Positions 10,090-20,209 of a stretch of DNA of 64,000 bases are shown here, piece by piece. A program made the position numbers and the translations under genes. The DNA comes from Robertmurraya siralis (GTDB lineage: Bacteria; Bacillota; Bacilli; Bacillales; Cytobacillaceae). Under the pieces are notes generated by a model. It worked only from the letters and a program-made list of their open reading frames with translations. It made no database searches and had not been told where the DNA came from. The stretch spans positions 62,001 through 126,000 of the forward strand of contig NZ_SWLZ01000009.1 in the NCBI RefSeq assembly GCF_005502275.1. The letters run 5' to 3'. Position 1 is the first letter of the stretch. Every line of letters begins with the position of its first letter.

Positions 10090-12275
10090 GCTTGTTTCAC
10101 CTTCTGTTTTGTCATTTCTGGATACTCGATGCGAGAATGGAAAATCCCTTTCAATGTTTCACATAACGTATTGGCTACTATTTCTAATTCCTTTAAAGTT
10201 AGATCACATTCATTTAATTGTCCATCCTGCAAGCGATCAGCAATAATATTACGCACTAAACCTTCAATTTGTTCAGGATTCGGACTTGCCATGGAACGGA
10301 CAGCCGCTTCGACGCTATCAGCAATGCCTATGATAGCCGTTTCCTTCGTTTGGGCCTTTGGACCGGGATAACGATAATCCTTTTCTTCAACCTCCAATCC
10401 GTTCTCTTTTGCTTTATGGTAAAAGAATTTCAATAAAGTCGTACCATGGTGCTGTTCTGCGATGTCAACAATTTCCTTTGGAAGCTTATACTTACGTAAA
10501 ATCTCCGCACCATCAGTTGCATGCGCAATAATTATATTCTTGCTCGTCTGCGGAGGCAAACGATCATGAGGATTTTCGATATTCATTTGATTTTCTATAA
10601 AGAATTGCGGTCTATTTGTCTTGCCAATATCATGATAATAACAGCCTACACGTGCTAAAAGTCCATTTGCCCCTATTGCTTCACAAGCTGATTCCGATAA
10701 ATTCGCCACCATCACACTATGATGATAAGTACCAGGTGCCTCCGTCAATATTTTCCTTAATAATGGATGATTAGGATTTGACAGTTCAATTAATCGCATT
10801 GTCGATAAAATTCCGAAGCCCGCTTCAAAAAATGGTAAAAGCCCAATCGTTAATACTGCGGATGCAATCCCCGAAATAAATGCAGCTACAAAATAAAATG
10901 TGTACTCAAGTGCATTATAGTGAGCATTTTGCATAAACACTAATGCAAATATAACCATTAAATTAATTGAGGAAATAAACAAGCCCGCTTGCAAAATTTT
11001 CGATCTTTGATTTTGCTTACTTAAAAATAGGATGCCTGCAATTCCACTGCAAAGCAAGTAAATCCCCACATGAAAATTTAGCGCCGACGTCACTCCTTCA
11101 TTGAAAATGATCGTTGCACAAAGAGAAATTGATACTGTCCATAAAATGGCAAGGCGCTCATCAATTAATATCTTTAATAGCATTGCACCCATCGCAACAG
11201 GAAATACATAACCTATTTCCGAGTATTCAAGCTGAATAAGGCTTATTCCCTTTAATAATACAATGGAGAAAATAAAAATAATGCTAAAAAGCAAAAGATA
11301 ATTTTGCCTCGTTTCTCGCTTAAGCTTTAGTTCGTAAAAATAATAATATAAAGCTGCCAACAAAATAATAATAAACAAGCCAAGGCCGATAAATGGAAGA
11401 AATGACTTTTCACTATCCAACAAGCCAACAAGTTCTAACTGACGATAAATCTCCGGATTGATGAGCTGATTTTCTTCAACAATAATTTGCCCCTGCAAAA
11501 TTTTCACAGGCTCCACACTTTCTCTTGCCTGTTGTCTTAGCTCCTGTGTTGCTTCGACATCATAAAATTCATTTTGCATGATGGCATAACGCCCAAGTTC
11601 AATAACAGCATTTTTTAAATTACTTTCTAAGTTCGTATATCTTAATTCATCTTCCACCCTTTTTTTAGCATTCTCAATTTCATCGGCGGGAATTTTATTT
11701 TTCATAATATTATTAATTGCTGTTATCGTTAAATCCTTGGCAATGGAGAGGTCTGCTGTCGATGCCGAAATGAGGGCTGTAAAAGTTGCGTCGGATACAT
11801 CATTGGCAACGTCTTCCGTCAAATGCTCCTTCAGCATGCCAATCTTTTCGCTTGTCGTTACCGGTTGTGTTGGATCTCCTGCATCGTCAGTACTTTTATT
11901 AGCAGCGCCCTCTTCTGTTTCCGTATTATTTGGCGCCTCTAACTCCTTTTTTACAGCGATCGAAGAATCAAAAATCGAGGTAATGAGATCGACTCGGTTT
12001 TCGTTAATTTCTTTTTTTAGCACATAGACATCCGCTACTTGCTCTTCTGCAGCTTCGCGCTTCCTTTCTGTGCTTTCTCGATCCGAGACCGTCACCGGCG
12101 ACCGAATTGCTTCAGTTGCAACAGAAAAAAGGGTTAAATTCAGCTTTTCAGGCTTAACATTACTATACATGACGAGGTATAAAACAAAGCCCAAAATTAG
12201 GAACAGTGCTACTCTAAAGAATGAAATATCTAATAAATTGCGAATTTTGGCCAATTGTCGCTGAAATTTCTCCAT
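10086..12275 (-). CDS. pgpH: 7TM-HD cyclic-di-AMP phosphodiesterase PgpH
   Basis: Membrane phosphodiesterase that hydrolyses c-di-AMP to pApA; B. subtilis yqfF. The 729-residue product has one N-terminal membrane segment, an extracellular 7TMR-HDED domain (about residues 55-280), seven membrane helices (about 290-470), and a cytoplasmic HD domain with [12 protein letters not shown] and a conserved [13 protein letters not shown]. The SD GGAGGAAG precedes the ATG by about 10 nt. It is the first gene of a pgpH-ybeY-dgkA run. Confidence 0.95.
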   Translation of the reverse strand: MEKFQRQLAKIRNLLDISFFRVALFLILGFVLYLVMYSNVKPEKLNLTLFSVATEAIRSPVTVSDRESTERKREAAEEQVADVYVLKKEINENRVDLITSIFDSSIAVKKELEAPNNTETEEGAANKSTDDAGDPTQPVTTSEKIGMLKEHLTEDVANDVSDATFTALISASTADLSIAKDLTITAINNIMKNKIPADEIENAKKRVEDELRYTNLESNLKNAVIELGRYAIMQNEFYDVEATQELRQQARESVEPVKILQGQIIVEENQLINPEIYRQLELVGLLDSEKSFLPFIGLGLFIIILLAALYYYFYELKLKRETRQNYLLLFSIIFIFSIVLLKGISLIQLEYSEIGYVFPVAMGAMLLKILIDERLAILWTVSISLCATIIFNEGVTSALNFHVGIYLLCSGIAGILFLSKQNQRSKILQAGLFISSINLMVIFALVFMQNAHYNALEYTFYFVAAFISGIASAVLTIGLLPFFEAGFGILSTMRLIELSNPNHPLLRKILTEAPGTYHHSVMVANLSESACEAIGANGLLARVGCYYHDIGKTNRPQFFIENQMNIENPHDRLPPQTSKNIIIAHATDGAEILRKYKLPKEIVDIAEQHHGTTLLKFFYHKAKENGLEVEEKDYRYPGPKAQTKETAIIGIADSVEAAVRSMASPNPEQIEGLVRNIIADRLQDGQLNECDLTLKELEIVANTLCETLKGIFHSRIEYPEMTKQKVKQA

Positions 12276-12502
12276 TTTAAAACTTCCTCCTACATCGTCA
12301 AAGTAATGTCAGCAACAAATACTCACTCGTTTTTGATGCTTAAACAAATATCGCCTTATTTATATGTATATGGTTGTTATGAGCAAAAATAAACATGATT
12401 ATTGTCATAAAATAGTTCCAAATGTATGGAATAGCCACTCACTTATGAAAATGATAACAGGTTTCCTTCCAAGTTTCACCTATATTTTCTAGTTTTCACG
12501 AT

Positions 12503-12534
12503 GAAAAAAGCCGTTTGGAAGGTCCAAACGGCTT
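12503..12534 (-). terminator. Intrinsic terminator after phoH
   Basis: AAGCCGTTTGG and CCAAACGGCTT form an 11-bp perfect stem with a short loop, followed by six T on the minus strand. It ends the yqfC-yqfD-phoH run before pgpH. Confidence 0.92.
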
Positions 12535-12548
12535 AGTAGTCAGCGATT

Positions 12549-13502
12549 TTAAGTTTCATATGCTTGGATAATTTTAGCAACTAACGGATGCCTTACAACA
12601 TCAGATTGCTCAAGATGAACCATCCCAACTCCTTTTACATCTTGCAATCTTTTTTCTGCTTCTACAAGCCCTGATTGAACTCCTTTCGGGAGATCGATTT
12701 GTGTTTTATCACCTGTAATAACCATCTTTGATCCAAATCCAAGGCGAGTTAAAAACATTTTCATTTGTGCATTTGTCGTATTTTGAGCTTCATCCAATAT
12801 GACATACGCATCATCAAGTGTTCTCCCCCGCATATAGGCCAAGGGAGCAATTTCTATCGTTCCTCTGTCAATCATTCTTCCTGTATGTTCAGTCCCTAAA
12901 ATATCATGTAAGGCATCATATAACGGTCTTAAATAAGGATCTACCTTTTCTTTCAAATCGCCTGGTAAAAAACCAAGGCTTTCACCCGCCTCAACAGCAG
13001 GACGGGTAAGAATAATTCGCTTCACACTGCCATTTTTTAAAGCATGAATCGCCATCACAACCGCTAAATATGTTTTCCCTGTTCCCGCAGGTCCAATCCC
13101 AAAAACAAGATCATGCTTTTTCATCGCTGCAATATACTGCTGCTGCCCAAGGGTTTTAACACGGATTGATTTACCCTTTGCATTTTTTGTAATTTCTTCT
13201 TCATAAATATCCTTAAAATAATTAAGCGTTCCCTTTTTTGCCATTTGAATAGCGTACATGACATCGCGACCGGAAATGTTGATTCCCTTGCGAATGACAT
13301 AGAGCAGCTGTTCAATGATGTGAGAGAAGAGCTCTACATTATTTTCATTCCCAGAGACATGAACCGTTTCGCCTCTAGTAATAATTGATACGTTTAACTC
13401 AGCTTCCAAAATTTTAATATTCGCGTCCGAATTACCGAGTAAAGAAACCGCTTCATTTGGGTCTTCTAATTGTACTTTAATAGTTGTTAATTCTTCTGTC
13501 AT
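12549..13502 (-). CDS. phoH: PhoH family ATPase
   Basis: Cytoplasmic P-loop ATPase of unknown physiological role, related to the helicase domain of RecD-type proteins. The 317-residue product has an N-terminal KH-like part (residues 1-110), Walker A GPAGTGKTYLA (about 139-149), Walker B YVILDEAQNT and a GDKTQIDLP motif. Its ATG overlaps the yqfD stop by 4 nt, so it is translated with the sporulation genes yqfC and yqfD. Confidence 0.93.
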   Translation of the reverse strand: MTEELTTIKVQLEDPNEAVSLLGNSDANIKILEAELNVSIITRGETVHVSGNENNVELFSHIIEQLLYVIRKGINISGRDVMYAIQMAKKGTLNYFKDIYEEEITKNAKGKSIRVKTLGQQQYIAAMKKHDLVFGIGPAGTGKTYLAVVMAIHALKNGSVKRIILTRPAVEAGESLGFLPGDLKEKVDPYLRPLYDALHDILGTEHTGRMIDRGTIEIAPLAYMRGRTLDDAYVILDEAQNTTNAQMKMFLTRLGFGSKMVITGDKTQIDLPKGVQSGLVEAEKRLQDVKGVGMVHLEQSDVVRHPLVAKIIQAYET

Positions 13503-14692
13503 TCCGACTCTCCTTGAATGATGGGATATGATTTTGCAATATTCTCGATCACTTGGAAATGCATTGATAAATATACTTTACCATTCTGGATTGTTTGGCG
13601 CAAAACTTTTTCTCCCTTAATAGTAGCATCTTCAGGTAAGCCATTTTTTATATCTGTTCTTGCCATTTCTTTCGCTGCTTCAATTGCCTCGTTCTCTTTG
13701 TATAGTCTTGTTATATGTTCACTCTCTCGAAACGTATCCTCAATATAAGTTATTGGCAATTCCCATTTTAAAAATTTAAATTTTTTCTCTTTCTTTTCTT
13801 TTTCAAATGTCTTATAGCCATGGTCTTTAAAACCCCAAATCGGAATGGAGAAATCCGCAATTTTTAGATAATGCTTCCTTAGTTCATTGCCATTAAACAC
13901 TTGAAAGCTGCTTTTTAAAGGTAAAATCACTTCAGATTTGTACCAAATTTCACCATATACTTTCCCCTTGGCTGAAACAGACTTTGTTTGTCCTTCCTTC
14001 CCAATTTGTCCTGATACTAAAAGCTGTCCAGGTTTCACGTGATCATGGATATCGACTTTTGGCTGTCCTTCTTCAATAAACATATCCACAATTACCGCTT
14101 TTTTTGCTGCTACTAAATTTTGTGGCCCGAGTTTTTCAGGCTCCTCCGGAACATTTTTTTCGACCACTTGAAAATGATAGGTTGTCCCCTGCAACTCGAC
14201 ACCAACCCATGTAACCTCTTCAACCGCATTCATTATAGCTCGCTGAATACCTTCCGGTTCCTCAACGAAGAACTGTAATTGCCCTTTTTTTAGTCCAATG
14301 GCATCCAATTCCTTCCTAATTTTATGCTCTGTAGCCGGATCAGCCCCATTTATTTCGATGCCCCAGATCATATTCGATAAAAGGAAAAGTACCGTTAAAA
14401 AAAGAACTGCACCGACAAAAAAACCACTGTTCTTAAAGAGACGTCGAATTAAAAACGGAAGGCCTGTCCTCTTTAAAAATTTCACCTTACATCCTGAATT
14501 CCTTACTGCCTGCTTCAGCTCTTTCATATCTTTCAATGACATTTTAAAGGTCATTGTCTCTAATCCATGCTTTTTAACGTCCCAAATTAAAACTCCATTC
14601 CTTGTAAGACGATTAATGAACCTTTCTAAACCGGTTCCCGTTGCTTTTACAGTAACAATTCCCCAATAAAAATAGATCCAATGATTTCTCAT
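13499..14692 (-). CDS. yqfD: Sporulation protein YqfD
   Basis: Member of the YqfD family, produced under sigma-E in the mother cell in B. subtilis; molecular function not established. I use the ATG at 14692, preceded by SD GGGAGGCAAAGAT, giving 397 residues that begin MRNHWIYFYWGIVTVKATG. A single membrane segment (GFFVGAVLFLTVLFLLSNMIWG, about residues 86-107) follows the cytoplasmic N-domain. The remaining 290 residues would lie outside the cytoplasm. It lies between yqfC and phoH. Confidence 0.93.
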   Translation of the reverse strand: MRNHWIYFYWGIVTVKATGTGLERFINRLTRNGVLIWDVKKHGLETMTFKMSLKDMKELKQAVRNSGCKVKFLKRTGLPFLIRRLFKNSGFFVGAVLFLTVLFLLSNMIWGIEINGADPATEHKIRKELDAIGLKKGQLQFFVEEPEGIQRAIMNAVEEVTWVGVELQGTTYHFQVVEKNVPEEPEKLGPQNLVAAKKAVIVDMFIEEGQPKVDIHDHVKPGQLLVSGQIGKEGQTKSVSAKGKVYGEIWYKSEVILPLKSSFQVFNGNELRKHYLKIADFSIPIWGFKDHGYKTFEKEKKEKKFKFLKWELPITYIEDTFRESEHITRLYKENEAIEAAKEMARTDIKNGLPEDATIKGEKVLRQTIQNGKVYLSMHFQVIENIAKSYPIIQGESE

Positions 14693-14770
14693 ATCTTTGC
14701 CTCCCGCACTTCTTTTTAACAGAAAGGAAATCACCTAGAGAGATTTCCTTTCCCCATTTTTCTCAACCAT

Positions 14771-15055
14771 TTATTCCTTCAAAAAGACAACTTGATCAAT
14801 TTTTCCTTCCAGAAGGATCTCTTCCGGAAGAATCGTTTTTATAACAAATGCCTTTCCCTTTACTAATAATTGCCCATGCTTTAAAAGCAGTCTAACTTCC
14901 TTGTCAGAAAATGCTATTAATCCCCGGTGGTTCTCAATGTATATATGAATTTGACCGATCATCGTTATTCGGGGTAGGTCCATCATGACATCTTGAGGAA
15001 GCTCCATTTGCGTTGTCATCCAGCTTTTTATGCGATGTCCCCACTTTTTTGCCAT
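14771..15055 (-). CDS. yqfC: Sporulation protein YqfC
   Basis: Short YqfC-family protein, sigma-E dependent in B. subtilis, of unknown molecular function. The ATG at 15055 gives 94 residues (MAKKWGHRIKSWM...), the family size; the 101-residue ORF merely extends into the SD. Residues 29-80 contain the YabP/YqfC-type beta-rich core (RITMIGQIHIYIENHRGLIAF). The SD AAAGGGGG (15066-15073) is the 3' arm of a strong terminator hairpin whose U-run abuts the start codon, an unusual layout described separately. Confidence 0.9.
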   Translation of the reverse strand: MAKKWGHRIKSWMTTQMELPQDVMMDLPRITMIGQIHIYIENHRGLIAFSDKEVRLLLKHGQLLVKGKAFVIKTILPEEILLEGKIDQVVFLKE

Positions 15056-15105
15056 AAAAAAAGAACCCCCTTTCATCTCATATTTATGAGATGAAAGAGG
15101 GTTCT
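15056..15105 (-). terminator. Terminator hairpin whose 3' arm is the yqfC SD
   Basis: A 20-bp stem with one G-U pair (arms 15062-15081 and 15086-15105) and a 4-nt loop is followed on the minus strand by TTTTTTT and then directly by the yqfC ATG. It closes the nfeD-floA-yqfB unit. Read-through RNA would have the yqfC SD in the paired arm. Confidence 0.88.
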
Positions 15106-15116
15106 AGCACTTCTTT

Positions 15117-15593
15117 TTATCGCGAGCGAAAGTTCATGGAGCGATGAGGCTTTTTCGCTCTTGGAGGACCAAGTATTTCAGACCAAATAATAGCATCTGC
15201 CAGTTTTTCTCCTTCAACTTTGAAAGTACGGCTGCTTTTGGAAACACTATCCATCAATGGATGTGATTGTCCATTTATACGACTTTGTGTATTCATTCTA
15301 CTTACTTTTTCAGCATACTGCTCCTGCTGTTTTTTCAAAGCGGCAATTTTTGCCTCTGCCTCTTTTTTTGTATCCACATATTCATTATAAATCGGCTTGG
15401 CTGGAGCCTCTTCTACAAGCTCTCTAAATACCTCTGCCATCGGATTCGAAGGAGGAGGGTTTTCAGTACTTGTCGTTGAAGCTTGCCTTGTAGGTCTCTT
15501 ATTCGTTGGCTGTTCTTTGTTTGTCTTAAACATCGACGAAATGATCCCTAAAAGGATAATGAGTATAAAAGGGTTTTCTAATAAGAATTGCAA
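15117..15593 (-). CDS. yqfB: YqfB-position membrane-anchored protein, unknown function
   Basis: A 158-residue protein with a hydrophobic N-terminal anchor (FLLENPFILIILLGIISSMF) followed by a Pro/Thr-rich linker, a charged helical stretch (KKEAEAKIAALKKQQEQYAEK) and a basic end with GPPRAKKPHRSMNFRSR. The start is TTG with SD GGGAGG 9 nt upstream. I name it from its place directly after floA in the sigma-W operon, as in B. subtilis. Similarity to YqfB itself is assumed rather than shown. Function unknown. Confidence 0.7.
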   Translation of the reverse strand: MQFLLENPFILIILLGIISSMFKTNKEQPTNKRPTRQASTTSTENPPPSNPMAEVFRELVEEAPAKPIYNEYVDTKKEAEAKIAALKKQQEQYAEKVSRMNTQSRINGQSHPLMDSVSKSSRTFKVEGEKLADAIIWSEILGPPRAKKPHRSMNFRSR

Positions 15594-15648
15594 GAGAGGC
15601 TACCTCCCTTCTTTAATTAGGAGCCGTTTTATCTTTCTGGCACTTCAT

Positions 15649-16647
15649 CTAGTCGTTCTTTTTCCCTTTTTCGTCATCCGTTATTTTACCGATCGAATCT
15701 CTCATATCCGTATCTGCTGAAATATTTTGGATGTTCATGTAGTCCATTACACCGATGTTTCCAGATTTAAGCGCTTCTGCCATCGCAAGTGGTACAGTTG
15801 CTTCGGCTTCGACCACTTTTGCTCTCATTTCTTCGACACGCGCCTTCATTTCTTGCTCCTGGGCTACCGCCATTGCACGACGTTCTTCTGCCTTTGCTTG
15901 AGCAATTTTCTTATCCGCTTCAGCTTGCTCTGTTTGTAACTCAGCTCCGATATTTTTACCGATATCAACATCCGCAATATCAATCGAAAGAATTTCAAAG
16001 GCTGTTCCAGAATCTAAACCTTTTGATAATACAGTTTGAGAAATCATATCTGGATTTTCTAAAACCTTCTTATGGTCGTCTGAGGAACCAATTGTTGAGA
16101 CAATTCCCTCACCAACACGGGCTATAACAGTTTCTTCACCCGCACCACCGACAAGACGCTCAATATTCGCACGAACGGTGATTCTCGCCTTTGCTTTCAC
16201 TTCAATCCCATCCATCGCCACACCGGCAATAAAAGGAGTTTCAATTACTTTCGGATTTACACTCATTTGGACAGCCTCTAAAACGTCACGTCCAGCCAAG
16301 TCAATCGCAGCACAGCGTTCAAAAGAAAGCTCAATATTCGCTCTTTGTGCTGCAATTAATGCATTTACAACTCTATCAACATTTCCTCCAGCTAAATAAT
16401 GACTCTCCAGCTGGTTCGTTGTCACATCGATCCCCGCTTTATGAGCTTTAATTAGCGGATTAATTACCCGGCTTGGAATTACTCTTCTTAATCTCATACC
16501 AATAAGAGTAAAGATACTGACCTTTACACCTGCTGCAAGTGCTGAAATCCACAGCATTACTGGTACAAATGTTAGTAGCACGGCAATCAGGATAATACCG
16601 ATTACTACTGCCACTAATAAAAAAATCGTTGGTGCATCAATAGGCAT
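15649..16647 (-). CDS. floA: Flotillin-like protein FloA
   Basis: SPFH/flotillin-like scaffold of membrane microdomains that affects membrane fluidity; B. subtilis yqfA. The 332-residue product has an N-terminal hydrophobic hairpin (residues 5-45), the PHB/SPFH domain (about 55-250) and a C-terminal Ala/Glu-rich coiled coil ([19 protein letters not shown]). The SD GGAGG stands close before the ATG. It is between nfeD and yqfB in a sigma-W operon. Confidence 0.95.
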   Translation of the reverse strand: MPIDAPTIFLLVAVVIGIILIAVLLTFVPVMLWISALAAGVKVSIFTLIGMRLRRVIPSRVINPLIKAHKAGIDVTTNQLESHYLAGGNVDRVVNALIAAQRANIELSFERCAAIDLAGRDVLEAVQMSVNPKVIETPFIAGVAMDGIEVKAKARITVRANIERLVGGAGEETVIARVGEGIVSTIGSSDDHKKVLENPDMISQTVLSKGLDSGTAFEILSIDIADVDIGKNIGAELQTEQAEADKKIAQAKAEERRAMAVAQEQEMKARVEEMRAKVVEAEATVPLAMAEALKSGNIGVMDYMNIQNISADTDMRDSIGKITDDEKGKKND

Positions 16648-16665
16648 ATTGTTTCCTCCTTAAAG

Positions 16666-18006
16666 CTATTCTTTATTTAAATTTGGTATTTCTCGAACAA
16701 CAATTCTTGCTCCTTCTACTTTGACAATTTTAACATTTTTATTTTTTTCAATGAATGCCCCTTCACTAACTACATCAAGGCGTTCATCTTCAACTACTAC
16801 GGTCCCAGATGGTCGCAATGCAGTTAGCGTTTGACCAACAAGACCGACAAGCTCTGTTCTCGTTTCATTTGATACATAACCGCTCTCCGTATTTGTTGAA
16901 TCTGTTAAAACAAGCTTCTTAAATATTTTCATCTTTTTACCAAACACCTTTATCATTAAGATAGAAGCTAAAATTGATACACCAATGGCGATTAGTAAAG
17001 AGATTCCCATGTAAACCACATTATCAGTGGCCAGGAATAAACTCGCCAATATGGAAATAAACCCAATTATTCCTGCTACCCCACCCGGAAGGAAAAACTC
17101 CAGGATGATAAGTCCTATCCCAAGAACGAATAAAATCAGCGTCTCATAACCTGCTAGACCTGCCACTAAATGACCGTAAAAGAACAGTAAGAGGGCAGAA
17201 ATCCCCATAAAACCTGGGATACCAAAACCAGGTGAATACAGTTCTAATATAAGCCCTAGACTCCCTACAGAAAGTAAAATAGGGATGACGACAGGATTCG
17301 TAATAAATCTTGCCAATTTCTCAGCGAAACTTTCTTCAATAGTACGAATTTCTGCGTTTGGGTATCCAATCTTCACTAAAACTTCATCAATTGAGGCGAC
17401 AGTACCTTCTGAATATCCGACCTCAAATGCCTGGTCAGACGTAAGTGTTAAAAGCTTTCCTTTCGGAGAGCCAAGCTCAGGTAAATCGACATCCGTGTCT
17501 GCCATTGCTAGCGCGTAAATCGGATCGCGACCGTTTTGTTCAGCTGCTCCTTTCATCGCACTCAGCCAATAGGATTGGGCTTTTTGATCGGCTGCATTCC
17601 CTTCTGAATCAATAATTGCTGCAGCCCCCATCGTTGCTCCAGGTACCATATATATCTCATCTGTGTTTAATGAAATAAAGGCCCCTGCAGACAAGGCATC
17701 TTTATTAATAAATGAGACCGTTTTAAGAGATGTTGACGTAAATAATTTCCCAATTTCCCCTGCTGCATCAACCGCACCACCAGGTGTATTTATTTCAAAA
17801 ATAATCGCTTTCGCATTTTCCTTCTCCGCAGTTTCTACTCCCCGCTTTAAGAAAGATGACAAGCCTTTCTCAACAGAATTTTCGATCGGTACAACGTAAA
17901 CTACATCATTGTCAGCTTTCCCGTGAAATGGCAGTGATAGGATGATGAGGGCTGCTAGAAAAGAAAGGAGCGTAACTACCCTTCTGAGCCTCAAATGGCT
18001 TTGCAC
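16666..18006 (-). CDS. nfeD: NfeD family membrane serine protease-like protein
   Basis: Membrane partner of FloA (B. subtilis yqeZ). I start at GTG 18006, 6 nt after SD AGAGGGGGG, giving 446 residues. A signal segment (about residues 14-31) precedes a ClpP-like serine protease domain with NTPGGAVDAAG, DALSAGAFISL and PGATMGAAAII. Four to five membrane helices (about 215-350) and a soluble OB-fold NfeDC domain at the C-terminus follow (LVGLVGQTLTALRPSGTV). It is the first gene of the operon and is preceded by a sigma-W promoter. Confidence 0.93.
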   Translation of the reverse strand: MQSHLRLRRVVTLLSFLAALIILSLPFHGKADNDVVYVVPIENSVEKGLSSFLKRGVETAEKENAKAIIFEINTPGGAVDAAGEIGKLFTSTSLKTVSFINKDALSAGAFISLNTDEIYMVPGATMGAAAIIDSEGNAADQKAQSYWLSAMKGAAEQNGRDPIYALAMADTDVDLPELGSPKGKLLTLTSDQAFEVGYSEGTVASIDEVLVKIGYPNAEIRTIEESFAEKLARFITNPVVIPILLSVGSLGLILELYSPGFGIPGFMGISALLLFFYGHLVAGLAGYETLILFVLGIGLIILEFFLPGGVAGIIGFISILASLFLATDNVVYMGISLLIAIGVSILASILMIKVFGKKMKIFKKLVLTDSTNTESGYVSNETRTELVGLVGQTLTALRPSGTVVVEDERLDVVSEGAFIEKNKNVKIVKVEGARIVVREIPNLNKE

Positions 18007-18043
18007 AATCTTCCCCCCTCTCATATATAACGATAGTAATCAA

Positions 18044-18070
18044 TACGGATGAAAGCATGAAAAGGTTTCA
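18044..18070 (-). promoter_or_regulatory. Sigma-W (ECF) promoter of nfeD-floA-yqfB
   Basis: TGAAAC (18065-18070) and CGTA (18044-18047) on the minus strand, 17 nt apart, 38 nt before nfeD. The match to the sigma-W consensus is exact in both boxes, and the B. subtilis yqeZ-yqfA-yqfB operon is known to be sigma-W dependent. Confidence 0.85.
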
Positions 18071-18363
18071 AAAATTCGTTACTTTTCTCTTTATACTCTA
18101 CCACAATTAGGTCAAATAGTTTAATCAATTGCGCCCATTTAACGAAATATCTCTTAAACTAAGTAACAATATATCTCAGGTATGGAACAAATGCAAAAGC
18201 AAATAGGAGCTATTGTCTATTGATCGGGCCAAGACTGCACTTTTGGACTGTAAAAACTTATATGAAGTGGCAAACAATTTGCGCGGATAAGTCAACGAGA
18301 ATTTGCGGCGGTCAAACATTCATTTAAATCGTTCGTACTATGCTAAATTCAAGCGAAGAGCGT

Positions 18364-18397
18364 AAAAAGACCATAGAGCACGGGCCCTACGGTCTTT
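18364..18397 (-). terminator. Intrinsic terminator after yqeY
   Basis: AAAGACC.TAG and CTA.GGTCTTT pair (one G-U) around a GC-rich loop, followed by five T on the minus strand, close to the yqeY stop. Between this hairpin and the sigma-W promoter (18071-18363) I see nothing else. Confidence 0.85.
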
Positions 18398-18404
18398 AAT
18401 ACGC

Positions 18405-18848
18405 TTATGAAAGGTGTTGTTGTACAAGTTTATTAACAAGTGATCCATCTGCTTTGCCTTTTACCTTCGGCATAATCGCAGCCATCACTTTTCCCATTTC
18501 AGCTTTTGAAGTAGCACCTACTTCTGCAACTGTCTCTTGGACAATTTTAGAAATTTCCTCTTCAGATAGCTGCTTAGGCATATATTCTTCCACATACTGC
18601 AACTCAGTACGAATTTTTTCAACTAGGTCCTCGCGGCCTGCTTTGTCAAATTCATGGAGGGAATCCTTGCGTTGTTTTACTTCACGAGAAAGGACTGTTA
18701 ACTCTTCATCCTCGGATAACTCGTGACCAAGCTTAATCGCTTCATTTTGCAAAGAAGCCTTGACCATCCGAATAACGGAGAGTTTGTCTTTTTCTTTGTT
18801 TTTCATCGCCTGCTTCATATCCTGATTCAAACGCTCGAGAAGACTCAT
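18405..18848 (-). CDS. yqeY: GatB/YqeY domain-containing protein
   Basis: 147-residue protein related to the C-terminal tRNA-binding domain of the amidotransferase subunit GatB; its role is unknown. The N-terminus [20 protein letters not shown] and the C-terminal [14 protein letters not shown] motif are typical of the family. It is 15 nt after rpsU with an SD GAGAGGGTG, so it is in an operon with it. Confidence 0.94.
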   Translation of the reverse strand: MSLLERLNQDMKQAMKNKEKDKLSVIRMVKASLQNEAIKLGHELSEDEELTVLSREVKQRKDSLHEFDKAGREDLVEKIRTELQYVEEYMPKQLSEEEISKIVQETVAEVGATSKAEMGKVMAAIMPKVKGKADGSLVNKLVQQHLS

Positions 18849-18863
18849 TACTTACACCCTCTC

Positions 18864-19037
18864 TTACCACTTACGTTTTCTTGCAGCTTCAGACTTTTTC
18901 TTACGCTTTACGCTAGGTTTTTCGTAGAATTCACGCTTTCTAGCTTCTTGTATAGTACCCGATTTAGATACAGTACGTTTAAAACGACGAAGAGCATCTT
19001 CAAGTGATTCGTTTTTACGAACAACAGTTTTAGACAT
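18864..19037 (-). CDS. rpsU: 30S ribosomal protein S21
   Basis: 57-residue basic small-subunit protein. The start at 19037 ([20 protein letters not shown]) follows an SD GGGAGGGAAAG; the longer ORF from 19067 is not used. The C-terminus is Lys/Arg-rich ([12 protein letters not shown]). It is followed by yqeY, as in other Bacillaceae. Confidence 0.97.
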   Translation of the reverse strand: MSKTVVRKNESLEDALRRFKRTVSKSGTIQEARKREFYEKPSVKRKKKSEAARKRKW

Positions 19038-19096
19038 TCTCTTTCCCTCCCTCCGAACACAACACACTTACACTACATGAAACCATGTACTTTGCA

Positions 19097-19125
19097 ATTA
19101 TAATATAATGACGGGGCAAGGTCAA
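19097..19125 (-). promoter_or_regulatory. Sigma-A promoter of rpsU-yqeY
   Basis: TTGACC (19120-19125) and TATAAT (19097-19102) on the minus strand, 17 nt apart, about 60 nt before the S21 start. Confidence 0.8.
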
Positions 19126-19288
19126 CAGTATTCGCTCCTATTACCACACGACTCCTATTTTAACCTTTGTTGAAAAAGCTAATTGTCGTATTTTGTTGTA
19201 ATTAGTATCATTATAAATTCCTCATTACAAGAAATATAGGCATGCTTGTCTTCTTCACGCCATAGAGTTTATGGAAAGGGTGATAAGC

Positions 19289-20209
19289 TTGTTTAATATT
19301 TTGGTATTTATCTTTTTTATTATCTTGTTTCTCATTGGGATGACTGTTTTAAGAACAGGCTTGTTTAATGCATCTGCCTCCTCTTCAAAACAATGGTTAA
19401 TTAAACTTACCAATACCCCCTTTAGGGGAATGCTTGTTGGAACTGTTGTTACTGGGATCCTGCAATCAAGTTCAGCCGTTATGGTAATGACAATTGGCCT
19501 TATTGGAGCAAAAATGCTCACCTTTAAGCAGTCAATCGGCATTATTTTAGGAACGAATATAGGCACGACTTTTACAACTGAATTCATTACTTTCAACATC
19601 AATTCCGCCATAGTTCCGATTGCGATAGCAGGAGCGATTCTCGCATTAGTGAAAAAAACGATCCTTAAAAGCATTGGATTCGTTTTACTTGGATTGGCCC
19701 TCATTTTTTCAGCTATGAATGGATTTGAACTTATTGCTACACCAATTGCCGCATTGCCATGGATAAACGAGTATACTTCAATGCTTAATCAAAATCACTT
19801 TGCGAGCATCGTTGCAGGAATGATCATAACCATGATTATTCAATCAAGCACGGCAACAACTGGGATTGCAATGGGATTTTTAAGCAGCGCTGTAATCGGA
19901 ATTGATGCTGGAATTGCCATAATGCTAGGAGCCAATATTGGTACCTGCATTACTGCCCTTCTTGCCAGCATTGGCGGAGGTAATGAATCAAAGCTCTGTG
20001 CCTATGCCCATATATGGTTGAATCTTCTTGGAGTGATATTGTTCTATCCATTTATTCCTTACTTATCAAAACTCGCTCAAATACTTGCAACACAGCCAGA
20101 TGTCCAATTAGCTCATATTAGTTTGATCTTTAACTGCATTTCATCCATTATCGCTCTACCTTTTGCTAACAAAATAGCCGACATAATGTTGAAATTTTAT
20201 CAGAAATAA
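19289..20209 (+). CDS. yqeW: Na/Pi cotransporter family protein YqeW
   Basis: Integral membrane protein of the NptA/PNaS family, which imports phosphate with sodium. With the TTG start at 19289 (SD AAGGGTGAT) it has 306 residues; the ATG at 19271 has no SD. The two inverted family repeats are visible as GILQSSSAVMVMTIG and IIQSSTATTGIAMG, each followed by GTNIGT or GANIGT. The PhoU-like C-terminal domain of longer members is absent. It is divergent from rpsU and convergent with deoC, as in B. subtilis. Confidence 0.9.
   Translation: MFNILVFIFFIILFLIGMTVLRTGLFNASASSSKQWLIKLTNTPFRGMLVGTVVTGILQSSSAVMVMTIGLIGAKMLTFKQSIGIILGTNIGTTFTTEFITFNINSAIVPIAIAGAILALVKKTILKSIGFVLLGLALIFSAMNGFELIATPIAALPWINEYTSMLNQNHFASIVAGMIITMIIQSSTATTGIAMGFLSSAVIGIDAGIAIMLGANIGTCITALLASIGGGNESKLCAYAHIWLNLLGVILFYPFIPYLSKLAQILATQPDVQLAHISLIFNCISSIIALPFANKIADIMLKFYQK

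Noticed and set aside
14298-14669. 123-codon plus-strand ORF inside yqfD
   Set aside because: It is antisense to a conserved gene, has no SD, and its composition reads as the complement of yqfD.
15397-15720. 107-codon plus-strand ORF across yqfB and floA ends
   Set aside because: Spans the boundary of two conserved minus-strand genes and has no SD.
19255-19704. 149-codon minus-strand ORF opposite yqeW
   Set aside because: Lies across the 5' half of yqeW, whose QSSSA repeats show that the plus strand is coding.
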